From Lingula anatina (lineage: Eukaryota > Brachiopoda > Lingulata > Lingulida > Lingulidae), in NCBI RefSeq assembly GCF_001039355.2, contig NW_019775957.1, positions 699,861-763,310 of the forward strand: a stretch of 63,450 bases of DNA, given 5' to 3'. How positions within the stretch are numbered: position 1 is the stretch's first letter; each line of letters begins with the position of its first letter. The translations under genes and the position numbers were made by a program. The notes below the pieces were generated by a model. It had not been told where the DNA came from. It ran no database searches and was given only the letters and a program-made list of their open reading frames with translations. Of the stretch, positions 23,018 to 54,125 are shown one piece after another.

Positions 23018-23826
23018 CTCGCTTACAACATTAAAAAATTTTTAAATTATATACATGTATAAAGTTCAATTACCATGTCTTTTTGATATAAAATAAATCT
23101 AAATTAAACAGAGCCTTATTCTGGCCTAAGGTCTACAAAAAATTTTAGGGGCAACTGATTCTCACACAAATATTATAGCCCGTCTTGGAGAAATTCTTCA
23201 ATATAGGAGGCTAGATTATATTTTGGGGAACCATCAACAGAAGAAGTTTATATTTTAGGGCGGAAATAAGCAACGATAATCGCACCAACCTTAGCAATAA
23301 GGATAACGAGCAGCTTTATGCGGTTAGTATTTATTTGTCCTTAAACGTTTTTGTGTCAACGCTTCATCCCTCGGAAAGTTACTTTGCACAAGAGTCAAAA
23401 CCGCAACCGGAACTTTCTTCAGGACTTCAGTGAAAGTAAACAGTGATGTCTTTAGAATCCAGGATTTTATATTTAACCCCGCAACGTGAATTCTGACACA
23501 TTTATTGTTGGAACTGCATAATCATAGTAATAATAGGGTTTTTTAAATTTGACAATACCACGCAAAAAAAAAAAACTTTATGGTTTTAAATTAAGTGCGA
23601 TTTCATTGATTAATTTTATTTCAAATATTGCCATGAAAAATGTTTCACTAGGTAAATGTAGTGTAAAAGTTGAAAGAAAATTTAAATAACGCTAATGTAA
23701 GGTACTTAGAGATAAAAAATTAATGGTATACTGTATCCATATAAAAGGTCCCCTGTGAAGCCACTTTATTGCATTCTGTCCAATCCAGGAAGTCAGAGTT
23801 TGAAGTTTTAAAATAGTTGTGTTCTT

Positions 23827-23828
<2 letters not shown>

Positions 23829-23862
<34 letters not shown>

Positions 23863-23906
23863 TAATAATTATTATTATTATTATTATTAATATTATTATT
23901 ATTATT
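23829..23906. repeat. (AAT/ATT)n microsatellite, self-complementary
   Basis: An AAT run is followed directly by an ATT run, so the tract can fold on itself. Confidence 0.9.
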
Positions 23907-23920
23907 GTACCACCTGTGTA

Positions 23921-24299
23921 GATGACATTTTATCTTTATGCATTTGGGGCAGAGAATACTTGTAGAAATAATAAGTGCATTATATGAAGGTCCTTCAAAG
24001 GCTCTAAAACATTGTTGTAATTGCAGTACATACCATATAAAACACCCAAAAATAGATGTGGGCGTAACAGATTGCATACATACAAAAATTCCACTTGACA
24101 ACAATTAATAGCCTCCAGGGAATTCTTTTCCCTTAATTCTCTTTGTTACGCTGGCAGTCGATGTAGCATATATTTCAAAACATGACTGCAAATTAAGCAC
24201 AATTTTGCACCTTTAAGTTCCGTGACATGTTTTCATATCTTGCACCTATTATTTCTACAAGCATTCTCTGCCCCAACTGCATAAAGATAAAATGTTATC
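23921..24299. mobile_element. Short element with ~58-bp inverted termini
   Basis: The left arm 23921-23979 (containing GGGGCAGAGAATACTTGTAG) is the near-perfect reverse complement of 24241-24299, with about 260 bases between. The size and long inverted arms fit a foldback or MITE-type non-autonomous DNA element. No target duplication was identified. Confidence 0.65.
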
Positions 24300-24306
24300 T
24301 TACCGT

Positions 24307-24880
24307 GGCAGGGATATGCCCATAGTTACTATTGAACTTGACCAGGAAGTCATATACAGGCAATCTAACTGTGATCTTGAAATTGACCTTTGGCCTACTT
24401 TTCACCATGAACTGAATTGGGGAACTTTTCTGTCCCTAATATCTCCAAAACTGGCAGAGATAAGCCCATAGTTACTATTGAACTTGAATAGGAAGTCATA
24501 TACTTGCAATCTAACTGTGACCTTGAAATTGACCTTTGACCTACTTTACACCATGAACTGAACTTAACAACTTTTTCCGACCCTTATATCTCCAAAAAGT
24601 GGCAGAGATACGCCCAGAGCCCAGAGTTACTGTTGAACTTGAATAGAAAGTCAAGTACTATGAATCTACTATTTACCATGAACTGAACTTTGCAACTTTT
24701 ATCTCTTATTTCTTTTATTTCACTTGTATCTCCAAAACTGGCACAGATGTGCCCACAGATATTGCTGAATAGGAACTCATAAATTGCCAGTCTTCTTGTG
24801 ACCTTGAATTTGACCTTTAACCGCACTTCACAAATTTGGATTTGACCTTTTACTTTTCTCATGATTTTGTTATAAATTGT
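24307..24880. repeat. Degenerate tandem repeat, period ~140-148 bp
   Basis: Four units start GGCAGRGATAYGCCC or similar at 24307, 24453, 24601 and 24740. Each carries an ACTTGAAT...AGTCATATAC...TGACCTTGAAATTGACC core, decaying to the right. Several units contain TGACCT half-sites, and one has TGACCTTTGACCT (24530-24542). Confidence 0.75.
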
Positions 24881-25075
24881 AATTTTCAACAAAAAATAGA
24901 GAACTGTTGTTAACTGCATTTCGTAGAGCCTTGTCAAGCACAACACTGGAGGTGGTATCCCTTGTTTTTTTTTTTTTTTTTGTTTGTTTGTTTGTTTGTT
25001 TGTTTTCCATATGAATGCGCTTACATCAGCTGGTGGTACAATACCTGAAGGCAGTATCGCCTCCCTGATCCTCTA

Positions 25076-25138
<63 letters not shown>
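25076..25138. repeat. (ATT)n microsatellite
   Basis: About 60 bases of uninterrupted ATT immediately upstream of the copine first coding exon. Confidence 0.95.
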
Positions 25139-25166
25139 AGCCTTTGATTCCACAGAGCACCACACG

Positions 25167-44433
<19,267 letters not shown>

Positions 44434-44481
44434 AATTGTAAGAACATGCTCTGTGTTATGGACTGAAAACTGTTTATTGTT

Positions 44482-45427
44482 GATGGCAAAATATTGAGAT
44501 GAATCTTTGTCATCAAATTAAGTCACCAAGTGCAATGAACTAGAGTTTTTTTTTTCTGCTTGTATGTAAACCAAGAATATTTTATCAATGAAGGTTTCTG
44601 TTGTAATTGCCAAACTTGAGTTGTGTTATCATAAATTAATGAGGAATAATGTGTAAATAAGAACAGATTTTTTAATTGAAATTTCAGTAATTTTAGTGAA
44701 AAAATTTACTTTGCCAAAATCTATCAACCTTTTCAAACATCTTTAGTTGAAGAAATATGAAATTATCAATATCAAATCTGTTTGGTGTGATTTTTCATCC
44801 ACCTGATATGTTATATATTTCTATATTTGCTATATTTCACAAAATTTAGGCCACCAGCGTGGATATTACAAACTTAAATTAAAATATAGTTTTAATAACT
44901 TTGCTGTTTTGATGGCAAAATATTGAGATGGATCTTTGTCAGCACATTCAGTACCCAAGTGCAATGAACTATTGTTTTTTTTCCTGCTTATATGTTAACC
45001 AAGAATATTTTATCAATGTAGGTTTGAATTGTAATTGTCAAACTTGAGCTGTTATCATAAATTAATAAGGAATAATGTGTAAATAAGAACAGATTTTTTA
45101 ATTGAAATTTCAGTAATTTTAGTTAAAAAAATTAATTTGCCAAAATCTGTCAACTATTTCATAATTGTTTAGTTGAAGAAATGTGAATATCAAATCTGTT
45201 TGGTGTGATTATTCATCCACCTGATATGTATATATTTCTATATTTGTTTTAAGAAAGTGTGATGAATAAAAAGATGCAATAACCATTGCCAGTGCATACA
45301 GTTTTGCCAGTTTTTTTAATGCAACACAATAGCAATAGTAACACTTTATTTCACAAAATTTAGGCCACCATTTTGTATATTACAATTATTAATTTTAATG
45401 TTTTTTTTTCAATAATCATGCTGTGTT
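44482..45427. repeat. Tandem duplication, period ~429 bp
   Basis: The sequence from GATGGCAAAATATTGAGATG at 44482 recurs at 44911 and stays alignable to about 45427, with an extra insert of about 90 bases at 45257-45350 in the second unit. There is no N here, so this looks like a real local duplication in the 3' flank of exon 14b. Confidence 0.8.
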
Positions 45428-46106
45428 TTGTCTGGTCAAAGTACAGGATAGAGACCTTGCTTTGCATTTTAATAAACGTATGCCATGGGTTTAAGGGTGG
45501 CAACATAAGTTTTTGCAGTATTTAAAACTATTTGCTTTTTTTTCTGCTTCGATTACATCGTTAGTCATGTAGTTCTTTTATTTATATACATGTAGTGGTG
45601 TACATAAAGGAAAGAAGTTTTCATTTTTTGTTTTTAGTTAATGAATTTATCTTTTTTTTAAATATTATTCTTTCTTAGTTAATTTGTCTATTTATTTACT
45701 TGGAATGGATTTATATGAAGCATTACTCTTGATTAGGTTTATCTCTCTTTCTTTGTCAGAATATGCAACATGATTATATATTATTCAGATGGGGCATAAG
45801 GCTTGAATATGATTACGAATTGAAAAGGGCTAGAGTACAGTTAATTCCTTTGACAATATACTATTCAGAAATAAAACATCAATATTTTTATGAAGCAATA
45901 CAAATGAACTCAGTTGTTATAATTCTATTTATTGTCTGCACATTTCATACATATATTGTTACTTCCTTGTTCGAAAAGGCAGCTGAACCGTGACAGTTTT
46001 CATTGACACCAGAGCATTATCATGGAAAATTAGCAATATAAACCTTCTGTTATTCACCTGAAGATATTGATACTTGTTTAAACGTGGAATAAAAATATTT
46101 TGGCAG

Positions 46107-46289
46107 TTATGTCCACTTGTGCCTAATGTAAATAGGATGTGTACAACCGTATTGCAACATGTACTACATGTACAGGTATATAGCGATACTTATTTGGAGG
46201 TCTATTTTATACTTAATTTTACATGTTAGGGTTTTTTTTTTCTTGTGGACATGTTAGTACCCAATTTAATATTTCAGCGACCTGCAATG
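46107..46289 (-). pseudogene. Relic copy of VWA gene exon 3 edge and intron 2
   Basis: Closely matches 47848-48025, which spans the 5' edge of exon 3 and adjoining intron of the neighbouring VWA gene. It lies about 130 bases beyond that gene's stop codon, so it is a left-over of a partial tandem duplication and carries no full exon. Confidence 0.75.
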
Positions 46290-46415
46290 TTTTGGGACAG
46301 TTGGATAACTTTTCAATTATTATTATCTCTAAAAGAAAGTTTTTCGTAGAAATTATATCCACCATTTTTGATAGGCGTGCACCAACTGCTTAATTTTCCA
46401 ATATGCAGAGTAACG

Positions 46416-49400
46416 CTATTGCTGTCTTGCCATCGAATTCATTTTCGCAAACGTTTTTGCGATCGCCGTCGAAGCGGCTTTGGCCTTTGATATTGCGATC
46501 GCTCTTCCTTTGGCCAACGCTTTCGCTCTCGCTGCCGCAGCCGCTTTCGCCAGCGCTGCAGCGTCTGGCGGCGTTTTTGCTTTTGCCACCGTAGCCGTTT
46601 TTGCTTTTGCCACCGTGGCCGTTTTTGCCTTGTTTACGGCGAGTGTCCATGCCCTCTTGGCCTGTGAAGCTTTTGTAGCAGCCTCTTTCCTGGCCATTGA
46701 CCGTGCTAGCACTGTGATTTGTAGCATCTGTTCATAAGATTCCATGTCGAAGTAACAGTCAGGCAGTGCAATGTCCTTGATTTCGTCCCAGTCTATTCTG
46801 TCTCCTATGCCTACAACGCAAATCTCTACTTCTGAAATAAAGAAATAATAATTAGATTAATTAATTTAAAGGATAAATAAATAAATAAACAAATAAAAAG
46901 GAATCTGTACGCGTGCGCTTTTAGTTAAGACAAAGTGTTCCCGTCTTGCTTAGGACCTTTTTTATTTTAGGTCTTATCACTTCATTTTGAAATGTGTTTA
47001 AGAGAATCCTACTGTTTTATTACTGTTGAAGAATGTTATCCAGTCATTGTAGGTATTTGTAACATTGTATGTAACGGTATTTTAACACTGAAATCATGTT
47101 CGTTTGGTTAAGTTTTCAACAATCTACTAATACATTTTAGTGAACGTCACATTCCAGATTGCGTTTATGTTAACCACTTACCATTGTTCTTCAGCTCGTC
47201 TGCTGGGATTTTTGGATTCCCGCCTCTGTTTGACTGCCCGTCAGTAATGACCCACAATACTTTTACATTATCCCTCACTCCATGTTGATCAAAATGTTTC
47301 TTGGCCAATCTCAGTGCATCAGCCGTAGCTGTTGAACTGCCTAGATATAAACCCATTCAAATACTTTTTTAAACAAATCAGTTTATATGCACAATCATAA
47401 ATGCAAACGAGAAAGGAAGAAAAAATAATGAATAAACAAAAACGAATTTGTTATAAAATTTACCAAGGAGCACTTTTTCTCGTTCGAAAATAATTTGCTT
47501 TTCGTACAGGTTGATGGTACATGAACTAAATATGCGAAAACCTTGGGGCACAGTTCACACTGGCTATTGGATAAAAGAAAACCGCAAAATTATCAGCTTT
47601 TCAATTTGAAATTTCTTTTTAAGAATTTACCCATTAAAGACTGTTGAAATCATATTTGAATTGGAAAAAATTGACCCTGTCCCGTGAATGTTTACCTTTG
47701 TCGTAATTGATTTTTCCGACAGCTGCTTTGATGGCCGCTGCACTAGTATATTGGCGTAGAGTAAACTCCACATGAGTTTTGGCCGGAGATGAAAATTCTA
47801 TTAGTCCAACGTGGGTTCCAGATTGTGAAATCTTCGATTTTAGATCAATTATGTCCACTTGTGCCTGATGTAAATAGGATGTGTACAACCATATTGCAAC
47901 ATGTACTACATGTATATAGTAATACTTATTTGGAGGTCTATTTTATTCCTAATTTTATAAGTTAGGGCTTTTTTTTTCTTGTGGATATGTTAGTACCCAA
48001 CTTAATATTTCAGCGACCTGCAATGGTGTAGCAATTAGAATTTTTCATGGGCAAGTAAAGAAAAGATCAAAAGTGTTAATATGGTCTTTAATTCCACCAG
48101 CAAGGTTGATAGGTCGTATTAAAGTTGAGGATATGTTGCAATATGGTCGTATGTGTATTCCGAGGCTTGCTAGGTGAAATTGAAACATTTTATTACTTCA
48201 TAAAAATCTATCGCCTCAATTATGTTTTTATCAATATATCGTGTTATAGCTACCTGTACCGCTTTCTTGGCCTTGTCAAAATGCTTAGCTTTAATACTAC
48301 CGCTGCTGTCTAGAACAAAAAGAAAGTCCAAGTTGGGTGGCTCGCCATTTGCAGTTGCTGCCACCCTTGATGTAGCCTTTAATCCCAATGGTCCCTTAAC
48401 CGCTGTTGCTGCTACGCTTCCAGGGGTGCCACTGCGACCTGCCGGTCCCCGGGGCGCCACCGCTTTCTTTGCAGTTGCCGCCATCCTTGATGTAGCCTTT
48501 AATCCCAATGGTCCCTTGACCGCTGTTGCTGCTACGCTTCCAGGGGGGCCACTGCCCCCTGCCGGTCCCCGGGGCGCCGCCGCTTTCTTTGGGACCAGGA
48601 AACTGGATATTTTATCAAGGATCTTTTTGGCCATGGCATTCTGATCTACGCGACCTGCAATGGTGTAGCAATTAGAATTTTTACTCAATGTCACCTACAA
48701 ATCAACCAAATTAATGTGATATGTGTCTTTAATTGTTTCCTCAAGTTTCTTTAGTGTGGAGAGCATCAAAACTTTTAATGGCGTTAAGCTGTAATGTATA
48801 ATGATTTCATGGGCAAGCTTTTAAATGTTAATGTCTTTACAAATTACAAAATGTCTCCATAGACGGTTTCAAACACCCTTTGCCCACATGGAGAAATGGC
48901 AGTCATAAGCATCTTTACAAAAAAAGAAAAGGAAGAAGGAATCCCTTGTCAGCTTTCCGTTAATTTTCCAATAGCACTATATATTGGACACCGTCCAATT
49001 CTTTGACAAGAGTTTCAAAGAACAATAGGTACCCAGTGTATTGCAGTTCTAGCACTGAAATTCCCCCTTCGCTGACGCAGAGGTCGAGGGAATCAAACTT
49101 TAAAAACTTGAACCTGAGTTGAAAATACATATGCATGTTTGCCAAAGCAAAGGCAATGTTTATTATATATATATTATTGCGCACATGTAAATTTTACACT
49201 GACATACTGCCCGTTTCACAAAAGAACTTCACCCCATGAATTATGATCTTTGTCACCTTTTGGGACCAAAATTTATCTCTACTGTGACCAAAGAAAAATG
49301 AGAGGTTCCCAAACTGAATTCCAAAATGATTGCTAAGCACATCAATATAAGTTCATAATATCATCTGTCTGAATAAAACTGCATCGCACCAGCTGCACCA

Positions 49401-49477
49401 AAGTCAAATACGTTACCTTCTACACTGAAGACTAATGTCGCACAAATGATGAACGCTTGGATGCTCGTCGTTTTCAT
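46416..49477 (-). CDS. Secreted VWA protein with collagen-like linker and Ala/Lys tail, paralogue 1
   Basis: Five exons: 49417-49477, 48254-48654, 47696-47864, 47182-47340 and 46416-46831; 401 aa, all phases consistent. Residues 1-20 are a signal peptide (MKTTSIQAFIICATLVFSVE). Residues 21-44 contain KKILDKISSFLVPKK. Residues 45-124 are two nearly identical 40-residue units (APRGPAGGSGPPG..., then AATAVKGPLGLKATS) with short collagen-like Gly-Pro runs. The VWA domain spans about 128-305 with an intact MIDAS (DSSGS at 136-140, TDGQS at 243-247). The tail (about 310-401) is mostly Ala with Lys/Arg (AKTATVAK, AAAAARAKALAKGRA) and should form cationic helices. Secretion, a metal-dependent ligand site and a repetitive basic tail suggest a structural extracellular matrix role, for example byssus or shell (inference). 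It is clearly homologous to the gene at 55786-58255. Confidence 0.9.
48013..48045 (-). pseudogene. Displaced copy of the exon 2 / intron 1 boundary
   Basis: 33 bases (GCGACCTGCAATGGTGTAGC onward) inside intron 2 repeat the sequence at 48651-48683, which is the 5' edge of exon 2 plus its splice acceptor. It abuts the intron segment also found at 46107-46289, showing the intron is a mosaic of gene pieces. Confidence 0.7.
48357..48596 (-). repeat. In-exon 120-bp tandem duplication
   Basis: Within exon 2 of VWA paralogue 1, two 120-bp units lie head to tail with only a handful of differences, encoding the doubled 40-residue Gly-Pro/Ala block. Paralogue 2 lacks the doubling, so it arose after the genes split. 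Confidence 0.85.
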
Positions 49478-49514
49478 CTTGAGTGCTCTCGTGTCGGGGC
49501 GAGTAGCACCGTCT

Positions 49515-49587
49515 TTTTATAAGGTAACCGCACAGTACATTAAAGTTGCTGTGTGTTAGTTTCCCCATTTGCGGTGATTTTACGTCA
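49515..49587 (-). promoter_or_regulatory. Compact promoter of VWA paralogue 1
   Basis: On the minus strand TATAAAA lies at 49515-49521, only 38 bases before the ATG, and a CRE-like TGACGTA at 49581-49587, 60 bases further upstream. A CCAAT lies beside it. Spacing and surrounding bases (ACTGTG, TTACCTTATAAAA) are shared with paralogue 2, which marks these as conserved elements. Confidence 0.7.
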
Positions 49588-49940
49588 CGTTCCAATTGGC
49601 ATTTTGTTTTTGTCAGTGTATCCTCTTGTCAGTTTTTGTCGTTACTTTTTCAATTTTTGGAACGATATAAAATAAAACAACTGCTGAAAATTTAAGGTGG
49701 AAAAATCAACTTTCTGGTGTAAGTTTTGGGGCAGTGAGATATACCTGCGTAAACGATAATGGTGACCGTAATGCCTCCACGGCAATCTTTTAGCTGCGCC
49801 GGCCATACTTCTGCCTCCTTCTGCCGCAATTCTGCCTCCCTGCAGACCCTTTACTCTCTGACCACAGGGGTCTCTAGTAGTCTCTTTCAAGATTGTTGAA
49901 TTGTCTCTTTTTCAATTTTGTGTCTGGCTGCACTAGAGAC

Positions 49941-50085
49941 CTACCCTCTACCAGGGCGACTGATAGATTTTTTGCATATAATCACAGATATGTCTGTAGA
50001 TATATAGATGGTCATTTGGTTCTAATTCATTTGGTTCTGGTTAATATTTATAAAAAATCTATCAGTTGCCCTGGTAGAGGGTGGA
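49941..50085. mobile_element. MITE family 4 (ACCCTCTACCAGGGC termini)
   Basis: About 145 bases with inverted ends of about 30 bases: CCCTCTACCAGGGCGACTGA at left, TCAGTTGCCCTGGTAGAGGG at right. There is no coding capacity. A partial copy with one terminus lies at about 58113-58152. Confidence 0.8.
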
Positions 50086-51558
50086 AGAATGCAGACTTGA
50101 AATGAAGTTTGAAATTGCCTTGTACTTACACAATGATCTGAGTTGACGTAAATACGGTTAATACCTTGAAGACGACGTCGGGTCTTCTATAATACGCTGT
50201 TATGTCAGTTTGCATTTGAAGGAGACAGAGGAGAGAGGGGACGCATCGTGAGGCAACGTATAGGGTCCAATTAAGACATATGTCTTTTCACATCCAAACG
50301 GCATCAAACACTTTTGAAAAAAAAAGCAGTACGTTTACTTGACTATAAAATATCAAGCCAAACGCGTACTTTAAATGAGGTGTGTTTGAGGTATAAAACT
50401 ATGGCACTCCATAATGATAAAAATGAACCGGGTGAACCATTTACTACCATACAAATATCCACCAGCCTCTAATCCAGGTTTCAATCGCTTGTGCCCTTGC
50501 TGTGCTGAGAATATAATCATAAGAAAATGTTGAAATCACCGTAAATTACTTTGGGTTTGGTCACGCAGGTAAAGATGATCATTAAACAAAAACACACGAT
50601 TTCCGACACGTTTCTCACGACGTCGTACAGCCTTTAGTCCAGCAAAAGACCACCTGAAGTAGTACCTTTGTCATTACTAACTACCCACTCAAAAAGCCTA
50701 TCATGAAGTTGATTTCTGACATTTGAAAAAAAAATACGTCAGCACAATTTTGTAAATATACGTGTAGAGAACGTGTATTCTGGAGCATGATATTGCGGCG
50801 TTGGACGCTGTTTGGTGTATTCAACATAGTCATATTTAGTTTGCCGACAAGAAATGTAAGAACCTGATCGAGAGCTAAGGGACACTTTCTTTTGTATCTA
50901 AAAAGTTACTTCTAACTAATTTGTAGACATATTATTCTAAGACTTTTCTCTGTGGATGGGAAGTTTTTCTTATTTATTTGCAATAGTTATTTTTAGTTTT
51001 CCGAGCATTCTTAGAATAAGACTTTGCGCTGGAAGACATTCTATTGTATCTCGACTTTATTTCTAGTTTTGCAAGATGTTAAGGCAATGCTTTACATTGC
51101 AGGAGATTTTCTATTGTATCAAAATTAGTCACTTTCATTCGATATATTCTTCCACCATCCACCAAATTTTGTAAATTTTGCCTTATACCTAAGTTCTAAG
51201 CACATTAAAGATTCCACCTTATTGATACCTCCATCCAGAAATGAAGTAAGAAAGTAAAGGCCAAAATGAAACATTTTGTTAGCAATATTTCAGGTAGGAA
51301 GTTGGGAGGTATACATCCCAAGTTTCATAGATTATTGGCCTTTAATTATCAATATGCTCATCTGCCATTTCCACAAAAATCTGTAACTCGGTTCGAAGGA
51401 GGGTTTGAGTCTTGCTGTCTTTAGCTTCTCCATTTTAAAGGTTAAAAAGATGTGTTATGCTCATGAATTGCCCTCACTTCTCTCTATAAGATTTTGTGAC
51501 CAGAAGCAGTGGAATTGTATTTTTAATTTATAGTTTAAAGAAGTAAGCTAAATTTTCT

Positions 51559-53429
51559 GAAATTATATATTTACTTTAAACGATTTATGGAGAAAATAAA
51601 CAGTCCTTCAATATTAGAATTCCTTTTAACAGTATTCATAAAAAGTAAACACCTTATTTAATACACGGTGTAGTATGGACGGTTTTAAGTGCATTTTTCT
51701 TTCAACAATATGTATGACAAAAGCGCATGATGCTGATTCTAGTAAGGACATTTTTGTCAAGCAGATGCTTTAATATATACCACTAAGTGCTTTAGAAAGC
51801 GTATCAAAAAGAGTATCATAAAAAGAGAAATGCGTTTAAGCAAGATCCGTGTAAGCGTTACATCACCACAGCGGTTCAGGTAGCGATTATCAAAACACGT
51901 TTGTACCGAAATGCACTTTTATTAACAATATGATGTTGGGTATAATATTGCTTTTAGCGTTCGTGCCTCAGGCAAAAACTGAAGACATTGCTGGTCTGGT
52001 ATGTTGCATGTACAGAGCTTGGAAGGTATGTGGTTTTCTATTTGATTATTTTCGTATTAACATATAATTTATTGAATGTAAGTTCGAATACATGAAGGTA
52101 ATCACAAGAACGTGAATCTCTATCAAGAAAAATGTATCAATGCTCTTTTTGCTTGACTTTAGCTACATATTTTCATTTAAACACACATTTATGTTCACAT
52201 TTTTTAGTAATGATAAACTGCAGAATTTAAAAATAATTACGTATTTTATTTAGTTTGTTCATTCATCAGAGCAACCCTCCCTCAATTCTCCATCTTAAAA
52301 CTAAACAATATATTGTAATTTCGTAAAAATTATCAACGATTTACATTGATAGACGTCTCACACTAGCTGGTGTGAAAGCCTTGAGAATCCAACCTGCATT
52401 CCTCCTTATAAATAAACCATGCTATAGGCCAGAATAGGCCCTGACCTATGTGAACGCGTCCACCTGCCAAAGAAAGAGAAAAATTCCACATCGATGTGAC
52501 AATTACACACTTGGTATCTAGATTGCGCATGGTTGAACACTCGTGCAATATGTTATAGCAAGGAGTTAAAACACACACCCACACACAAAATATACAGATA
52601 GACATCATTTCATTAAAAAAAATTCAGAACTTCAACTTCATGTAATAAAAAAAATAAATGTCTGAAAACTAAATTGAAGGCTTCGCAATACAACTTTATT
52701 TCACAAAAAAACCAATGCTAAAATTTTGATGGCTCACTGATCAAGATACAATGAACAAAAGCTAGCCGTCAAGCTTATTTTGCCGAATCAAATAAACGAC
52801 AAAGTTACATGCCATAACGTTTTGTTTAATTTTTGAAATTTGCTTCGGCATCACAAAACGGGGAAAAAAGGCAGACGACAGATGGCTATCTAATATCACG
52901 TGTTTTGAACACGAACAATGGAGATCAGCCAATCAGATTTGCCCAATTTTTACATTGGGACACTAGTAAAAAAATAGGCGATCGATTTTCATATCAAGTT
53001 CATGCATAAATGCCTACTTTTACAAATCCACATCACGAAACCGATCCTGATGGGTGATCTTGTAGAGCATTCAAAGATAAGAAGTTCCAGAAATGTGAAA
53101 AATTGGCCGTCCCGTTTTATGTCATTTGTCTTTGTTCGTAAGCCGTGTTAGCAAATTTTAAGGTTTCGGGTCTCCTTTGTGAAATTGTAAAGATCACGTT
53201 TCAGAGATTTTCCAAATAGGTCCCAATTAAAAGTCCAAGGCACATATTTGATCCGTTCTAATATTACATTTTATTTCTGTTTACATACAAACTTGCTATA
53301 TACAAAGTGAAACCTGAGAATTTACTGAACAAGATAAAAATTGGCATCTGAAATGCTGTTAAAAGGAATTCTAATATTGAAGGACTGTTGATTTTCTCCA
53401 CAAATCGTTTAAAGTAAATATATAATTTC
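51559..53429. repeat. 74-bp inverted repeat pair enclosing 1.7 kb
   Basis: 51559-51632 and 53356-53429 are reverse complements over 74 bases with about two mismatches. The unit between them includes the putative signal-peptide exon at 51930. It could be the two ends of a DNA transposon or two independent MITE copies in opposite orientation. No clear target duplication is visible. Confidence 0.8.
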
Positions 53430-54125
53430 TACCAGTCGCAGGCAGCCTGCGCAGCGGAAGCAGGGAATGGGGCTTAAGTGGAAAACGAAACTGGAAACTA
53501 GAAACTAGACTTCAGCACTCTGTTTGTATTTGAAAAAGACCACAAATGGCGATGAAAAATTGCACTTGCGGCACTGACAGCGACGCCACAGGCTCGGCTA
53601 TTTTTTTCTCCCCTACAGGTAAGGTGTTTGTTAAGTTAAAAACCACGCGTCTCATCGAATTTCGGGTCATAAAATTTCATGGGCAATTAGACTGAGAATA
53701 AAAAAAGGGAAAATGTTTTTTGGGAATTGATTTTTGCTCCGGTATCAAATTTCTGCGCCCGACAGAGCTTACAAGGCAACAACCTCTTCCTGTGTCGTAA
53801 TTTTGTCTAAATGCCCACACACATTCTGTTGTAATCTCCACTGTCCGATTTTTTTTCATTCACAAACTGTATTTGTAACGCGGTTAAAAAAGAGTACCAA
53901 TTAAAGGTGACTCTTGGTATTTCAGGCGTAGAAAAAAAAACTAGTTGTTAATTACAGAGACGCCCTCAAATCAACCGCCAATATCTATGAACGCCCTAAT
54001 TTTGTCTCGCGTTACATCTACATCGTTTTTCTTTTTCTTTTTTTCAGAAAATCCAATGTCGTGAACCGGCACTGTCAGCGTTCTGCAGGTGCGGTATACG
54101 TCTATTGCAAGAACGGAGGAGTTAA
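51930..54125 (+). CDS. Small secreted cysteine-rich peptide (two exons)
   Basis: Exon 51930-52025 (32 codons, donor GTATGT) and exon 54048-54125 (25 codons and TAA, behind an excellent polypyrimidine tract ending TTTTTTTCAG) join in phase 0. The product is about 57 residues: a signal peptide (MMLGIILLLAFVPQAKT), then a short mature peptide with a CC pair, a CREP cysteine and a final CRC, five cysteines in all. It ends basic (QERRS). Size, secretion signal and cysteine spacing resemble host-defence or signalling peptides, but no known family is recognised. It sits between the two VWA paralogues on the opposite strand. Splicing is inferred; the 2-kb intron is the main uncertainty. Confidence 0.5.

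Larger units (their letters stand above)
22947..25166. other. Divergent intergenic region, TBC1D20 / copine
   Basis: The two genes are transcribed away from each other across 2.2 kb. The region holds the TBC1D20 promoter, ATT microsatellites, an inverted-repeat element (23921-24299), a tandem repeat of about 146 bp (24307-24880) and a second ATT tract. A splice-acceptor-like AG at about 25156 just before the copine ATG suggests a non-coding first copine exon somewhere here. Confidence 0.55.
49478..51929. other. Intergenic between VWA paralogue 1 and the peptide gene
   Basis: Contains the paralogue 1 promoter, a MITE (49941-50085), and the left arm of a 74-bp inverted repeat (51559-51632). 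No further exon was recognised. Confidence 0.55.

Noticed and set aside
45763-45993. 76-codon frame downstream of copine
   Set aside because: AT-rich composition, no domain and no neighbouring splice sites.
46403-46737. Plus-strand Ala/Leu/Phe-rich frames
   Set aside because: They mirror the GC-rich codons of the Ala/Lys tail of the VWA gene on the minus strand.
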